From: Vibrio cincinnatiensis DSM 19608
Lineage (GTDB): Bacteria; Pseudomonadota; Gammaproteobacteria; Enterobacterales; Vibrionaceae
Assembly (NCBI RefSeq): GCF_900167345.1
Contig: NZ_FUXB01000003.1
Coordinates: 62,001-126,000, forward strand
Length of the DNA: 64,000 nt
Direction of reading: 5' to 3'
Every line of letters begins with the position of its first letter. Position 1 is the stretch's first letter. Position numbers and translations under genes: made by a program. The notes beneath the pieces are model-generated. The model saw nothing but the letters and a program-made list of their open reading frames with translations, was not told the DNA's origin and did no database searches. Below are positions 1-11,010 of this stretch, piece after piece.

Positions 1-734
1 TCAATATTCAGTTGGGAGATACCTTAACCGAACCGCACTTTTTAGACGACAAGCCGTTTGATGCCATTGTCTCTAACCCGCCTTATTCAGTGAAATGGAT
101 TGGTAGCGACGATCCAACCCTAATCAACGATGACCGCTTTGCGCCCGCTGGTGTGCTCGCGCCTAAATCAAAAGCCGACTTTGCCTTTGTGCTGCATGCC
201 TTAAGTTACCTATCAAGCAAAGGTCGCGCAGCCATTGTTTGCTTCCCAGGTATTTTTTATCGTGGCGGTGCTGAGCAAAAAATTCGCCAGTACCTAGTAG
301 ATAACAACTACGTTGAAACCGTGATTTCACTGGCTCCTAACCTGTTTTTTGGCACCACCATTGCCGTGAATATTTTGGTGCTGTCTAAACATAAAGCCGA
401 TACCACCACCCAGTTTATAGACGCTAGCGGCCTGTTTAAAAAAGAAACCAATAACAACGTGCTGACTGACCAGCATATCGCAGACATCATGAAGGTGTTT
501 GCCAGCAAAGAGAATGTGGAGCATTTTGCTAAATCGGTTGATTTGGATGTTATCGCAGGCAATAGCTACAACCTTTCGGTAAGCAGTTATGTAGAAGCGA
601 AAGACAACCGCGAGCTAGTGGACATTACAGAGCTTAATGCCGAACTTAGAACCACTGTCGCTAGAATCGACGCGCTTCGCAGTGATATTGACGCCATTGT
701 GGCGGAAATTGAAGGTGAGGAGGTTGAGGCATGA
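1..734 (+). CDS. hsdM: Type I restriction-modification DNA methyltransferase subunit HsdM, 3' part
   Basis: C-terminal part of the N6-adenine methyltransferase subunit of a type I restriction-modification complex (HsdM2-HsdS, plus HsdR2 for cleavage). The reading frame is open to the window edge, so the TTG at 12 is not the real start and the N-terminus lies outside. The catalytic motif IV NPPY is visible in the peptide [10 protein letters not shown], and the C-terminal part is helical, as in HsdM family proteins. The stop overlaps the hsdS start (ATGA), so HsdM and HsdS are translationally coupled. Family assignment is certain; SAM-binding motif I is not in view. Confidence 0.95.
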   Translation, partial: NIQLGDTLTEPHFLDDKPFDAIVSNPPYSVKWIGSDDPTLINDDRFAPAGVLAPKSKADFAFVLHALSYLSSKGRAAIVCFPGIFYRGGAEQKIRQYLVDNNYVETVISLAPNLFFGTTIAVNILVLSKHKADTTTQFIDASGLFKKETNNNVLTDQHIADIMKVFASKENVEHFAKSVDLDVIAGNSYNLSVSSYVEAKDNRELVDITELNAELRTTVARIDALRSDIDAIVAEIEGEEVEA

Positions 735-1858
735 GTCAGTCAAGTTTTATAGACAAGCTGTTGGGTGGGGTTGAGGTTGAATGGAGAGCGTTAAGGGAAG
801 TTGTAAAAACATTAACAGCACCAGCAAAGCTCAAGAGAGAAAGTTATCGAGAGACAGGTAAAACACCAATTATCGACCAAGGTGAAAAATTCATTACGGG
901 CTATACGGACGAAGACGTTAAAGCATTACCTTTGGGGGAATATGTTATTTTTGGTGATCATTCTGAGTACATCAAATATGTAGATTTTTCTTTTGTCCAA
1001 GGCGCAGATGGCTTAAAGATTTTGAAATCTATTTCGGATAACCCAAAATATGTTTATTACGCTTTTCTAAACTTTTATCAGAAGGAACTTAATTACAAAC
1101 GACATTGGGCTAGAGCAAGTGAGACTCTAATCCCAATCCCATGCCCAGATAATCCAGAAAAATCGCTGGCAATACAAGCAGAAATTGTGCGCATTCTGGA
1201 TGCATTTACCGCCATGACCGCCGAGCTGACCGCCGAGCTTAACATGCGGAAAAAACAATACAACTACTACCGCGACCAGTTGTTGAGTTTTGATGAGGAT
1301 GAAGTTGAGTGGAAGGCGCTAGGGAAAATCGCAGAAATAAATACTGGTCAGAAGCCATCTGAAATATTGGATACAGAGGCGGAGTTTGATTACATCAATG
1401 CTGGGACAACTAGGTCTGGATTTTGTGCTCTGAGTAATTGTGAGGGCGATACTGTGACGACCCCATCAAGAGGGCAAGGTGGCATTGGCTTTGTTGGATA
1501 CCAAAATAAGTCATTTTGGTTAGGTCCCCTTTGTTACAAAATACGGTCTATAGATAACAAAATACTAATCAATAAGTACCTTTTTTATATTCTTCAGTCG
1601 AAAAATCAACTGTTATTAGGATTAAAAAAAGAAGGTGGTGTTCCAGCAGTGAATAAATCTGATTTGGCTAAGTTAGAAATTCCAGTTCCTTCTATTACAG
1701 AACAGGAGCGAATTGTGGAAATTTTAGATAAGTTTGACACGTTAGCCACTTCAATCCAAGAAGGTCTCCCCCGCGAAATCGAGTTACGTCAAAAGCAATA
1801 CGAGTATTATCGTGACCGGTTGTTGAGCTTCCCTAAACCTGAAGAGTCGGCAGCTTAA
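731..1858 (+). CDS. hsdS: Type I restriction-modification specificity subunit HsdS
   Basis: DNA-recognition subunit that sets the bipartite target of the methyltransferase and restriction complex. At 375 aa it has the usual two-domain layout: target-recognition domain 1 (about residues 15-150), a central conserved helix ending in [14 protein letters not shown], target-recognition domain 2 (about 195-325), and a second conserved helix ending in [15 protein letters not shown]. The two spacer helices are obvious internal repeats, typical of HsdS. It starts on ATG within the ATGA overlap with hsdM, and its stop is 1 nt before the PrrC-like gene. The recognition sequence cannot be read from the protein. 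Confidence 0.95.
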   Translation: MSQSSFIDKLLGGVEVEWRALREVVKTLTAPAKLKRESYRETGKTPIIDQGEKFITGYTDEDVKALPLGEYVIFGDHSEYIKYVDFSFVQGADGLKILKSISDNPKYVYYAFLNFYQKELNYKRHWARASETLIPIPCPDNPEKSLAIQAEIVRILDAFTAMTAELTAELNMRKKQYNYYRDQLLSFDEDEVEWKALGKIAEINTGQKPSEILDTEAEFDYINAGTTRSGFCALSNCEGDTVTTPSRGQGGIGFVGYQNKSFWLGPLCYKIRSIDNKILINKYLFYILQSKNQLLLGLKKEGGVPAVNKSDLAKLEIPVPSITEQERIVEILDKFDTLATSIQEGLPREIELRQKQYEYYRDRLLSFPKPEESAA

Positions 1859-1859
1859 T

Positions 1860-3146
1860 ATGGGTAAGGAACTAAAGGACATAGCTAAAGACTTAAAGAG
1901 CAAGAATAAAAAGGTACAGCTGATCTATGCCTTTAATGGCACAGGCAAAACGCGTTTGTCACGAGCTTTTAAGGAGGAAATAGCTCCTTCTACACAAGGC
2001 TATGGTACTGCCGGAGACGCTGGGCAATCGCGTGAGAAGTTCCTGTACTACAACGCCTTTACAGAAGACCTGTTTTATTGGGATAACGATTTAAAAGAAG
2101 ATTCAAACCCAAAGTTAAAGATACAACCAAATACTTTTACGGGTTGGTTGATAGATTTGTTAAAAGATTTAGGTGAAGACGGTAACATCGCTACAAACTT
2201 TCAACGTTATACGGGTAGCAAAGCTACCCCGATATTTAATGAAAAATACAAAACTAAAATTGATGAAAAGGAAGTAACGATACCTTCATTTTCTGAGGTC
2301 ACTTTTCAAGTAGCCGCAAATGAGCCAGTTAACTACGAGGCTGCTGTTGCCGCGTCTGATGGTGTCGAAAACATAGTTCAGGGTAAATACGAAGTAATAA
2401 AAATTTCAAAAGGCGAGGAAAGCAACTTTGTTTGGAGTGTTATGTACACCCTTTTACAACAAGTTATTTCAACCCTTAATGAGCCTGATGCTACAGATAG
2501 AATCACAGATAAGTTTAATGCTTTAGAATACGTATTTATTGATGATCCAGTGAGTTCATTGGATGACAGCCATTTAATTGAATTAGCCGTTGATTTAGCT
2601 GGTTTGATCAAGGCTAGTACGTCAGATTTAAAGTTTATCATAACAACGCATAGTCCTCTTTTTTATAATGTTCTCTGCAATGAGCTCAATAATAAGGCTT
2701 ATCAAAAACAGGCCGATGAAACATTTAAGCTCTCTTACAATCCGAACAAAGAGTTCAAGAAGTACCGCTTAGAAAAACAGGCTGACGGCCTTTTTCAGAT
2801 ACTAGACCAGTCAACCGACTCACCATTTTCATACCATCTGTTCCTTTTGTCAGAGCTTCAATTGGCTATAAAGGGGGGGCAGATCAGAAAGTATCACTTC
2901 AGTTTTATCCGAAATGTGTTAGAGAAGATGGCAACATTTCTGGGGTACAACTATTGGCCTGCGCTATTACCAAAAACTGCGGAAGGTAAGCCTGATCCAT
3001 TTGCTAATAGAATCCTTAATCTATCCAGCCACTCTGCCCATGCAGGCGAAGAAGTCGCGGATATTGAAGAAAAAGATAAAGAAAAGCTGGATGTTTTAGT
3101 GAAATATTTGATTGAAACCTATGGTTTCAGAAAGCAGGAAGCCTAA
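1860..3146 (+). CDS. prrC: PrrC-like anticodon nuclease (AAA/ABC-type ATPase) embedded in hsd locus
   Basis: Candidate RNA-cleaving guard of the restriction system. The first 270 residues are an ABC-type NTPase: Walker A in AFNGTGKT (about 24-31), a signature-like SKGEES (183-188), Walker B YVFIDDP (224-230), D-loop SSLDD and H-loop TTH (262-264). The C-terminal 150 residues carry R351-x3-E355 and H391/H394, matching the Arg-x3-Glu...His anticodon-nuclease triad described for PrrC and RloC. The position between hsdS and hsdR is the arrangement of the E. coli prr locus, where PrrC is held silent by the EcoprrI complex and released by phage anti-restriction. The stop overlaps the hsdR start (TAATG). 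Family recognition is by eye; tRNA cleavage is inferred. Confidence 0.85.
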   Translation: MGKELKDIAKDLKSKNKKVQLIYAFNGTGKTRLSRAFKEEIAPSTQGYGTAGDAGQSREKFLYYNAFTEDLFYWDNDLKEDSNPKLKIQPNTFTGWLIDLLKDLGEDGNIATNFQRYTGSKATPIFNEKYKTKIDEKEVTIPSFSEVTFQVAANEPVNYEAAVAASDGVENIVQGKYEVIKISKGEESNFVWSVMYTLLQQVISTLNEPDATDRITDKFNALEYVFIDDPVSSLDDSHLIELAVDLAGLIKASTSDLKFIITTHSPLFYNVLCNELNNKAYQKQADETFKLSYNPNKEFKKYRLEKQADGLFQILDQSTDSPFSYHLFLLSELQLAIKGGQIRKYHFSFIRNVLEKMATFLGYNYWPALLPKTAEGKPDPFANRILNLSSHSAHAGEEVADIEEKDKEKLDVLVKYLIETYGFRKQEA

Positions 3147-6100
3147 TGACCAACTACAAAACCATAGCCGAATCGAACAATTTTATTGTTCTAGACAAAT
3201 ACAACAAAGAATGGCAGGTAGCAGAAAGCTACCAGAGCGAAGGTGATTTAGAACGTGAGCTGATCCAAGACTTAACTAATCAGGGCTATGAGTATTTACC
3301 TGCTCTAACGACGCCAGACGCCATGATGGCGAATGTGCGCAAACAACTACAAGTCCTCAATAAGGTCGAGTTTACTGATGCCGAGTGGGCTCGCTTTTGC
3401 GAGCAATACCTGAACACTCCCAGCGACAATATTCTTGATAAAACCCGCAAAGTGCACAGTGACTATATCTTCGATTTTGTCTTTGATGATGGTCATATAG
3501 AAAACATCTACCTGTTCGATAAGAAAACCATTGCTCGTAACAAAGTACAAGTGATACGGCAGTTTGAACAAACTGGTACGGCAGCCAATCGTTATGATGT
3601 GACGATCTTGGTCAATGGTTTGCCTTTGGTACATATAGAACTAAAAAGGCGTGGTGTAGCTATTCGAGAGGCGTTTAACCAAATACATCGCTACAGCAAA
3701 GAAAGCTTTAATGCAGAGAACTCGTTGTACAAGTTCTTGCAGTTGTTTGTGATCTCGAATGGCACCGACACGCGCTATTTTGCCAATACCACGAAGCGAG
3801 ACAAAAACAGCTTCGACTTTACGATGAATTGGGCGAAGTCAGACAATACGCTGATCAAGGATTTAAAAGACTTTACCGCCACTTTTTTCCAAAAAGAAAC
3901 CCTGCTTGAAGTGATTTTTAAATACTCGGTATTTGATGTCAGTAACACCTTACTGGTGATGCGACCCTACCAGATTGCCGCCACCGAACGCATTTTATGG
4001 AAGATAAAGAGCGCGTTTAACGCTAAGAACTGGAGCAACACCGAAAGCGGCGGGTATATTTGGCACACCACCGGTTCAGGAAAAACACTCACCAGCTTTA
4101 AAGCGGCACGTTTGGCCACCGATTTAGACTGTATTGATAAAGTATTTTTTGTGGTGGACAGAAAAGACCTCGACTATCAGACCATGAAAGAGTATCAGCG
4201 GTTCTCGCCTGATAGTGTGAACGGTTCAGACAGTACCGCAGGGCTTAAGAGTAACTTGGATAAAGACGATAACAAGATTGTCGTCACCACAATCCAAAAG
4301 CTCAACAACTTAATCAAAAGCGAAAGCGATTTAGCTATATACAACAAGCAAGTTGTCTTTATTTTTGATGAGTGTCATCGAAGCCAGTTCGGTGAAGCGC
4401 AGAAAAACCTGAAGAAGAAATTCAAAAAGTACTACCAGTTTGGCTTTACGGGTACGCCAATTTTCCCTGAAAACGCTTTGGGTGCTGAAACCACGGGCAG
4501 TGTGTTTGGTCAGCAGTTGCACACCTATGTGATCACCGATGCCATTCGTGATGAAAAAGTACTCAAGTTCAAAGTGGACTATAACGACGTTCGTCCGCAA
4601 TTTAAGAGCATTGAGACTGAGCAGGATGAAAAGAAGCTTAGTGCCGCGGAGAGCAAACAAGCGTTCTTACATCCGATGCGTATTCGTGAAATCTCGCAGT
4701 ATATTCTGAGCCACTTTAACCAGAAAACGCATCGAGCTTATTCTGGTGCGAAAGGGTTTAACGCCATGTTTGCGGTAAGTAGTGTCGATGCTGCTAAAGC
4801 CTATTATGAAACCTTCAAAACATTGCAGGTCGAGACTAAAAATGGCCCCACAAGTAAACCTCTGCGTATTGCGACTATCTTCTCATTTGCAGCCAATGAA
4901 GAGCAGGACGCCATTGGTGATATTTTAGATGAGAGCTTTGAAGTCAATGCCATGAACAGCAGCGCGAGAGAGTTTTTGAGCGCCGCGATTACGGATTACA
5001 ACGCCATGTTTAAATCTAACTACGGCGTGGACAGTAATGGCTTTCAGAACTACTACCGTGACCTTGCCCAGCGCGTGAAGAATCAAGAAATAGATCTGCT
5101 CATCGTGGTGGGTATGTTTTTAACGGGCTTTGATGCGCCTACGCTCAACACCTTGTTTGTTGATAAGAATCTGCGCTATCACGGCTTGATGCAGGCGTTT
5201 TCTCGCACTAACCGCATTTATGATGCGACGAAGACCTTTGGCAATATTGTTACCTTCCGGGACTTGGAGCAAGCAACCATTGATGCCATCACCTTGTTTG
5301 GTGACAAAAACACCAAAAACGTGGTGTTGGAGAAGAGCTACAAAGAATATATGGAAGGTTTTAGCGATATTGCTACTGGCCAAGTGCGCCGGGGTTTTGT
5401 TGATATCGTAAAAGAGCTGCAAGAACGCTTTCCAAACCCAGAAAATATTGAAAAAGAACAAGATAAAAAAGAATTTGCAAAGCTGTTTGGTGAATACCTA
5501 AAAGCAGAAAACATTTTACAAAACTACGATGAGTTTGCTGGATTAAAAGCACTGCAAAGTTTAGATACCAGCGATGAACAAGCCGTCGAAGAATTCAAAT
5601 CAAAGTACTATCTGGACGATGCTGACATCGAGGCAATGCAAAACATCGATATGCCAAGCGAGCGTGCTATTCAAGATTATCGCTCTACCTACAACGATAC
5701 CCGCGACTGGTTACGACGCCAGAAGCAAGGTGAGGAAAAAGAAAAACTTACGGTAGACTGGGACGATGTTGTCTTTGAAGTGGATTTGCTTAAATCACAA
5801 GAAATCAACCTCGATTACATTCTTGAACTGATTTTTGATCACAACAAGAAGGACAAGAGCAAAGAAGGCTTGATTGAAGAAGTTCGCCGTATGATTCGTG
5901 GTAGCCTTGGTAATAGAGCGAAAGAAAGCTTGATGGTTGACTTTATCAATCAGACAAATCTTGATGAGTACAATGACAAAGCCAGCATTATCGATGCCTT
6001 CTTTAAGTTCGCCCAGGCTGAACAGAAGCGCGAAGCAGATTTCATTATTGCCTCTGAAAAGCTAAATGAGGAAGCTGCCAAACGTTATATTGCATCTTCA

Positions 6101-6259
6101 CTCAAGCGTGAGTATGCCTCTGAAAATGGTACTGCGCTTAATGAAGCTCTTCCCAAACTTAGCCCATTGAACCCAAAGTACCGAACCCAGAAGCAAACTG
6201 TTTTTCAGAAAATTGCTGCTTTTGTTGAGAAGTTTAAAGGTGTGGGTGGGCAGATTTAA
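3146..6259 (+). CDS. hsdR: Type I restriction enzyme endonuclease/translocase subunit HsdR
   Basis: Motor and nuclease subunit of the type I enzyme; it translocates DNA with ATP and cuts far from the site. The 1037-residue protein has the N-terminal PD-(D/E)xK nuclease (HIELKRRG, E165 and K167), then SF2 helicase motifs: Walker A HTTGSGKT (K about 313), DECH (408-411), GFTGTP, and motif VI-like AFSRTNR. The long C-terminal helical region would bind the methyltransferase. It is the last gene of hsdM-hsdS-prrC-hsdR and overlaps the preceding stop by 1 nt. One 183-bp stretch over the nuclease motif is almost identical to the next gene (see repeat). Confidence 0.96.
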   Translation: MTNYKTIAESNNFIVLDKYNKEWQVAESYQSEGDLERELIQDLTNQGYEYLPALTTPDAMMANVRKQLQVLNKVEFTDAEWARFCEQYLNTPSDNILDKTRKVHSDYIFDFVFDDGHIENIYLFDKKTIARNKVQVIRQFEQTGTAANRYDVTILVNGLPLVHIELKRRGVAIREAFNQIHRYSKESFNAENSLYKFLQLFVISNGTDTRYFANTTKRDKNSFDFTMNWAKSDNTLIKDLKDFTATFFQKETLLEVIFKYSVFDVSNTLLVMRPYQIAATERILWKIKSAFNAKNWSNTESGGYIWHTTGSGKTLTSFKAARLATDLDCIDKVFFVVDRKDLDYQTMKEYQRFSPDSVNGSDSTAGLKSNLDKDDNKIVVTTIQKLNNLIKSESDLAIYNKQVVFIFDECHRSQFGEAQKNLKKKFKKYYQFGFTGTPIFPENALGAETTGSVFGQQLHTYVITDAIRDEKVLKFKVDYNDVRPQFKSIETEQDEKKLSAAESKQAFLHPMRIREISQYILSHFNQKTHRAYSGAKGFNAMFAVSSVDAAKAYYETFKTLQVETKNGPTSKPLRIATIFSFAANEEQDAIGDILDESFEVNAMNSSAREFLSAAITDYNAMFKSNYGVDSNGFQNYYRDLAQRVKNQEIDLLIVVGMFLTGFDAPTLNTLFVDKNLRYHGLMQAFSRTNRIYDATKTFGNIVTFRDLEQATIDAITLFGDKNTKNVVLEKSYKEYMEGFSDIATGQVRRGFVDIVKELQERFPNPENIEKEQDKKEFAKLFGEYLKAENILQNYDEFAGLKALQSLDTSDEQAVEEFKSKYYLDDADIEAMQNIDMPSERAIQDYRSTYNDTRDWLRRQKQGEEKEKLTVDWDDVVFEVDLLKSQEINLDYILELIFDHNKKDKSKEGLIEEVRRMIRGSLGNRAKESLMVDFINQTNLDEYNDKASIIDAFFKFAQAEQKREADFIIASEKLNEEAAKRYIASSLKREYASENGTALNEALPKLSPLNPKYRTQKQTVFQKIAAFVEKFKGVGGQI
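3542..3724 (+). repeat. Near-identical tract shared by the two hsdR genes (copy 1)
   Basis: This 183-bp block matches 6841-7023 with five differences counted by eye. Immediately outside the block the same genes differ at most third codon positions while still encoding similar protein. The block covers the nuclease motif. A sharp island of nucleotide identity inside otherwise diverged paralogues is the signature of gene conversion. Confidence 0.85.
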
Positions 6260-6444
6260 CTGGTGAGCCATTATTAAATCAAAAGTGGCCGTCAAGCTAA
6301 TAATTGTCGGTCACTCATTTAAAAAATATCAGCTTGGGGCCCTGACTAAATCACTATGTTAGAGCATCTTGGATATTAAAATCTCCAAAAATTCCAGATA
6401 GGCAGGTCTCTTCGATAGTGCGAAGTGAAGGATTAAGATTAAAA

Positions 6445-9400
6445 ATGAATAACCATAACACTAATTCTAAGGGAAACCCCTTCATTGTAGTTGATAAATA
6501 TATTAGAAAGTGGGAAATAAAAGGTAATTATCAAAGCGAAGAAGACCTTGAGCGAGAGCTGCTTGCAGACCTTAAAAGCCAAGGCTATGAATATGTACCA
6601 AGCTTAAATCGTCCAGAGAAAATGCTGGTTAATATTCGTGAACAGTTGCAAAATCTCAATGATGTTATCTTTCTCGATGGTGAATGGCTTCGTTTTGTAG
6701 AGCAATATTTAGATACACCGAGCGATGGTATCATTGAAAAAACTCGTAAGGTCCATGATAACCACATCTTGGATTTCAAATTTGACAATGGTTATGTCAA
6801 AAATATCAAACTGGTAGATAAGAAGAATATTTCAAGCAATAAAGTACAAGTGATAAGGCAGTTTGAACAAACTGGTACGGCAGCCAACCGTTACGATGTG
6901 ACGATCTTGGTCAATGGTTTGCCTTTGGTACATATAGAACTAAAAAGGCGTGGTGTAGCTATTCGAGAGGCATTTAACCAAATACATCGCTACAGCAAAG
7001 AAAGTTTTAATGCAGAGAACTCGCTATATAAATTCATACAGCTATTTGTGATCTCAAATGGTACTGATACTCGTTATTTTGCTAATACCACTAAGCGTAA
7101 CAAGAACAGCTTTGACTTCACCATGAACTGGGCGCAGTTAATAGATAACAAGCCGATCACAGACCTCAAAGACGTTACCGCTACTTTTTTACAAAAACAT
7201 ATCCTGCTTGAAGTGCTATTTAGGTACAGTGTGTTCGATGTTAGCGATACGTTGTTAGTGATGCGCCCTTATCAAATTGCCGCAACAGAACGCATACTTC
7301 GAAAAATTAATAGTGCCTATCAGAGTAAAAATTGGAGTAAGTTATCAAGCGGAGGTTATATCTGGCATACCACAGGGTCAGGTAAAACTCTCACTAGCTA
7401 TAAAGCTGCACGGCTAGCTGCGCAGTTGGATTTCATCGATAAGGTGTTCTTTGTAGTCGATCGTAAAGACTTAGACTACCAAACCATGAAGGAGTACCAA
7501 CGTTTCTCACCAAATTGTGTGAACGGCTCAAATAGCACCGCTCAACTTAAGCTTAATCTGGATAAAGACGATAACAAGATCATCGTTACTACCATTCAGA
7601 AGTTAAACAACCTTATCAAGAAGGAGAGTAGATTATCTATCTACAATAAGCAGGTAGTGTTTATCTTTGATGAATGCCATCGCAGCCAATTTGACGAATC
7701 ACAGAAAAACTTAAAAGAGAAATTCAAGTACTATTACCAATTTGGCTTTACCGGTACGCCAATATTAAAAGGAAATGCTATACGAGGGAAAATAACTGCA
7801 AGTGTGTTTGGTGATCAAATCTCAGAACCGTATAAAATATCCGATGCCATCCGCGATGAAAAAGTACTGAAATTCAAGGTGGATTATAACAATGTGAGCT
7901 CGGAATTTGGATATATAGAAAGCGAAAATAATGAAGAAAAGCTCAGTTTTTATGAAAAGAAGAGACTGTTTGCACATCCTGAACGAATTAGAAAAATATC
8001 AGAATACATTCTCAGGAATTTCCGTCGAAAAACGCATCGCTTGCAGGGTAAAGGAAAAGGATTCAATGCCATGTTTGCCGTTAGCAGCGTTGATGCCGCG
8101 AAGGTCTACTATGAGTGTATTAATGCTCTACAAAAGGAGAGTAAAACTAAACATCCACTGAAAGTTGCAACCATCTTCTCTTTTGCAGCGAACGAAGAGC
8201 AAGAAACTGTTGGTGATATTGAGGATGAGAGCTTTGATGTGTCAGCGATGGACATCAGTGCTAAGGAGTTCTTGAGTGCGGCGATCAAAGACTATAATAC
8301 TCATTTTAAGACTAACTTTGGTGTCGATAGCAACGGATTCCAAAACTACTACCGTGATTTAGCGCAACGTGTAAAGAATCAGGAAGTAGACTTACTGATT
8401 GTTGTAGGCATGTTCCTGACAGGTTTTGATGCGCCGACTCTCAATACTTTGTTTGTAGATAAGAACCTTCGTAATCATGGCTTGATACAGGCGTACTCAC
8501 GGACGAACCGGATCTATAACTCCACAAAAACCTGCGGCAATATTGTTACTTTCCGTGACTTAGAAAAGGCAACTGATGACGCTATCATTCTCTTTGATAC
8601 AGATAATGCTAAGCGAACGGTATTGGAAATGAGCTTTCAAGATTATATGAATGGCTTTGCAGGAAATTCGTTGAGAAAACCTTATCGAGGATATTCTGAA
8701 ATAGTATCCGAGCTTCAAAGTAAATTTCCAGAACCAACCAATATAACAAGAGATAACGAAAAAAAAGAATTTGTGGAATTGTTTGGTAAATATCTTCGGA
8801 TTGAAAAAATACTACAGAACTTTGACGAATTTGCAGCTCTAAAAGCTTGGAAAAAAGCCAATACAGATGATGTAAAAGCGGTTGAAGAGTTTAAAGAAAA
8901 GTACAATGTTGATGATTATGACATAGCGCAAATGAAAAGCATCGATGTACCTCTAGAACGAGTGATTCAAGATTACCAATCAACTTACAATGACATCAGA
9001 GATTGGTTGCTCATTCAGAGAGAGGCTAATCAAAGAAGCGAATCGATCATAGATTGGGATGACGTTGCTTTTGAAGTGGATCTAATCAAGTCAAAAGAGA
9101 TTAATTTAGATTATACCCTTGATTTAATGATCGAACACAACAAGAAACACCAAGGTAAAGATGAGCTGATTGAAGAAGTTCGTCGTCTCATTCGCGCTAG
9201 TTTGGGCTACCGTGCCAAAGAGAGCTTAATTGTAGACTTCATTAATCAAACTGATTTAGATAAGGTTGAGAATAAAGAGGGCATAATTGATGTTTTCGTT
9301 AACTTTTCCCAAGCTAAGTTGACGAGAGAAATTGAGGAGCTGATAAATGCAGAAAACCTCAATAAAGAAGAGACTAAGCGTTATATCGCAGCATCTCTAA

Positions 9401-9579
9401 AACGAGGGTATGCCAGCAATAATGGAACCGATCTAAATGCGACACTTCCAAGCCTAAGTCCCCTCGACTCGCAGTACAAAACAAAGAAAGACTCTGTGTT
9501 TAAAAAGTTCGCTGAATTAACTGACAAATATAAAGAGATTGATTTGTCAAATATGGAATTTTTATCAGTTCAGAAATAG
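6445..9579 (+). CDS. hsdR: Second HsdR-like type I restriction endonuclease subunit
   Basis: Complete paralogue of the preceding HsdR, about 1044 aa, with all the same motifs: HIELKRRG nuclease motif, HTTGSGKT Walker [17 protein letters not shown], and YSRTNR. The ATG at 6445 is chosen over an in-frame GTG at 6418 because it has GAAGGA 12 nt upstream and aligns with the start of the first HsdR. It follows hsdR after 185 bp and has no own hsdM or hsdS, so it either shares the upstream methyltransferase as an alternative motor or is a leftover of a recombined locus. It looks intact, with no stops or frameshifts. Codon use is more AT-rich than in the first copy. Confidence 0.93.
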   Translation: MNNHNTNSKGNPFIVVDKYIRKWEIKGNYQSEEDLERELLADLKSQGYEYVPSLNRPEKMLVNIREQLQNLNDVIFLDGEWLRFVEQYLDTPSDGIIEKTRKVHDNHILDFKFDNGYVKNIKLVDKKNISSNKVQVIRQFEQTGTAANRYDVTILVNGLPLVHIELKRRGVAIREAFNQIHRYSKESFNAENSLYKFIQLFVISNGTDTRYFANTTKRNKNSFDFTMNWAQLIDNKPITDLKDVTATFLQKHILLEVLFRYSVFDVSDTLLVMRPYQIAATERILRKINSAYQSKNWSKLSSGGYIWHTTGSGKTLTSYKAARLAAQLDFIDKVFFVVDRKDLDYQTMKEYQRFSPNCVNGSNSTAQLKLNLDKDDNKIIVTTIQKLNNLIKKESRLSIYNKQVVFIFDECHRSQFDESQKNLKEKFKYYYQFGFTGTPILKGNAIRGKITASVFGDQISEPYKISDAIRDEKVLKFKVDYNNVSSEFGYIESENNEEKLSFYEKKRLFAHPERIRKISEYILRNFRRKTHRLQGKGKGFNAMFAVSSVDAAKVYYECINALQKESKTKHPLKVATIFSFAANEEQETVGDIEDESFDVSAMDISAKEFLSAAIKDYNTHFKTNFGVDSNGFQNYYRDLAQRVKNQEVDLLIVVGMFLTGFDAPTLNTLFVDKNLRNHGLIQAYSRTNRIYNSTKTCGNIVTFRDLEKATDDAIILFDTDNAKRTVLEMSFQDYMNGFAGNSLRKPYRGYSEIVSELQSKFPEPTNITRDNEKKEFVELFGKYLRIEKILQNFDEFAALKAWKKANTDDVKAVEEFKEKYNVDDYDIAQMKSIDVPLERVIQDYQSTYNDIRDWLLIQREANQRSESIIDWDDVAFEVDLIKSKEINLDYTLDLMIEHNKKHQGKDELIEEVRRLIRASLGYRAKESLIVDFINQTDLDKVENKEGIIDVFVNFSQAKLTREIEELINAENLNKEETKRYIAASLKRGYASNNGTDLNATLPSLSPLDSQYKTKKDSVFKKFAELTDKYKEIDLSNMEFLSVQK
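6841..7023 (+). repeat. Near-identical tract shared by the two hsdR genes (copy 2)
   Basis: Partner of the block at 3542-3724. Outside it, the sequences immediately diverge at synonymous sites on both sides, which argues for recent transfer of just this segment rather than selection on the protein. Confidence 0.85.
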
Positions 9580-9758
9580 TTAAGAAATGAACTAATTCGT
9601 TCTGAGGATCACTGGTGGAAACTCGTCAAGAATAGGCTAAACAGTAGGGTTAGCTCAATATAGTGATACTGAGGTGTCTGCTCTTTAATTACTAAAAGTA
9701 GTAACCGCTTTACTTAGCTTGTCAGGGCCGAGATGAAGGGCTTACTAGCTATTTTCTA

Positions 9759-10367
9759 TTAACCAATAACTTTTAAACCCTTAGTTCCTGTAACTGAGAG
9801 GCTGCCTTTGGCGGCCTCTTCTATATGCCCGCTCCACCAGCACATCATTGGCTTTCTGCGCTCAAGGTAATCCGTTCGATTATACGCACTGCGAACTTGG
9901 TTATCGTCAACGTGGGCGAGTGCTGCTTCTATCAAATCGGGATCAAAGCCTTGCTCGTTGAGAGTGGTACTCGCAAGCGAGCGTAAGCCGTGGCTAACAA
10001 GCCGACCAGCAAACCCCATGCGTTTCAACGCCATGTTTGCCGTTTGGCTATTACAGGGCTTTTTAGGGTCTCTATCTGACGGAAAAACAAAATCACGATG
10101 GCCACTAATCGGCTTCATCACTTCCAATAGCGCCAGCATCTGCTCAGTGAGTGGTATGCGGTGCTCTCTTCTTTTTTTCATTCTCTCGGCTGGAATGGTC
10201 CATATCTTTTCTTCCCACTCAATCTCATCCCATCTAGCGCCTGCGGCTTCAGAAGGTCGAGTCATGGTGTGAAGTTGCCACTCAATTAAACAACGAGTAG
10301 TACGCTTTATACTGGCATTGGCGATAGCTACCATTAGCTCTGGTAGTTCATCTGGTGCTATACCGAA
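9759..10367 (-). pseudogene. P4-type tyrosine integrase, N-terminus lost
   Basis: C-terminal catalytic domain of a phage/island integrase. The core residues are present: Arg in MTRPSEAAGARW, HGLR box in VSHGLRSLAST, LAHVD, and the catalytic Tyr in SAYNRTDY. The homologous frame continues upstream of the first ATG (10334) to about 10367, where it meets a stop that belongs to the IS630 remnant. The arm-binding and core-binding N-terminal half (about 200 residues) is missing. It resembles the intact integrase at 27253-28473 in the same orientation, so this is probably the dead integrase of an older island into which other DNA was inserted. Confidence 0.85.
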
Positions 10368-10757
10368 TCAACTTGAAGATGCAGGCTTGAGAACCTGAAA
10401 ATTATCATTAATTCGAGATGCCAAAGAGCCTGCGATCTCTGGAAGAGTCACAGTAAAAAATTGGTCTATTGCCGCCTTGAAGTCCCGTTTACTTTTGAAG
10501 TAATCGTTGTTCCTCGACTTCTCATTCATTACTTTCCAAAGCCGCTCTATTGGATTGAGGTTTGGGCTGTAAGGTGGAAGATAATGCAGCTCGATATTAA
10601 GGACAAATGCCGCATCTCTGACCAAGTCACTACGGTGATATCCCGCACCATCTAAAATGATATGAAGCTTATGAGCTAACGGATAACTCTCTCTTAACTT
10701 ACAGAAAAAGCGAACTATCGTTTCACTGTTAATGCTCATCAATAACATACCTCTTAA
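10368..10757 (-). pseudogene. IS630-family transposase remnant (C-terminal part)
   Basis: Last 128 or so residues of an IS630/Tc1-like DDE transposase. LDGAGYH carries the second catalytic Asp and NPIERLW carries the catalytic Glu, within the typical YLPPYSPNLNPIERLWK block. A full-length protein is around 340 residues, so the N-terminal half with the helix-turn-helix and first Asp is gone. On the left it interrupts the integrase remnant. On the right, homology ends near 10757, just before the MerR-type promoter, suggesting that the copper block replaced the rest of the IS. The open frame to 10769 includes a few unrelated residues. Confidence 0.85.
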
Positions 10758-10774
10758 ATTTTTTCTCAATATGC

Positions 10775-10806
10775 TTGACCTATGTCTAACACATAGGTTT
10801 TAAGCT
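10775..10806 (+). promoter_or_regulatory. MerR-family (CueR-like) promoter/operator
   Basis: A -35 box TTGACC (10775-10780) and a poor -10 (TTAAGC/TAAGCT, from 10800) are separated by 19-20 bp, longer than normal. The spacer holds the perfect dyad ACCTATG-N7-CATAGGT (10778-10784 and 10792-10798). This is the architecture of MerR-activated promoters and closely resembles the E. coli copA promoter, where CueR twists the over-long spacer. It would drive the 37-aa peptide, the merR-type gene and copA. Confidence 0.8.
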
Positions 10807-10843
10807 ACAACTAATACACATTGGTAACGAATTGGAGATAGTT

Positions 10844-10957
10844 ATGAGTTGTTGTAACAAAGCCCCAAACGGTGGGAGCAGTGACCCTAAGTTGTTACTT
10901 AAACTGTTTATTGGGTTGTTTGTGATTATATTTTTAGTCGCATTTATTTTTGGCTAG
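10844..10957 (+). CDS. 37-residue membrane peptide with N-terminal Cys pair
   Basis: Short reading frame directly behind the MerR-type promoter, with a good ribosome site (TTGGAG about 7 nt before ATG). It begins MSCCNKAPNGG, followed by a single hydrophobic segment of about 17 residues ending FIFG. The Cys-Cys at positions 3-4 could bind soft metal. It is the first gene of the metal-induced transcript, 53 nt before the regulator. No family is recognised; coding status rests on the ribosome site, position and composition. Confidence 0.55.
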   Translation: MSCCNKAPNGGSSDPKLLLKLFIGLFVIIFLVAFIFG

Positions 10958-11010
10958 CAACATAAAACGAATAAAGTTTCATGTGCGTTAAACCTTCAGA
11001 GGCATGGATT

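Noticed and set aside
5120..5461. Antisense frames inside hsdR and other genes as coding
   Set aside because: They run opposite to well-supported genes, lack ribosome sites and resemble no family; they are shadows of codon usage.
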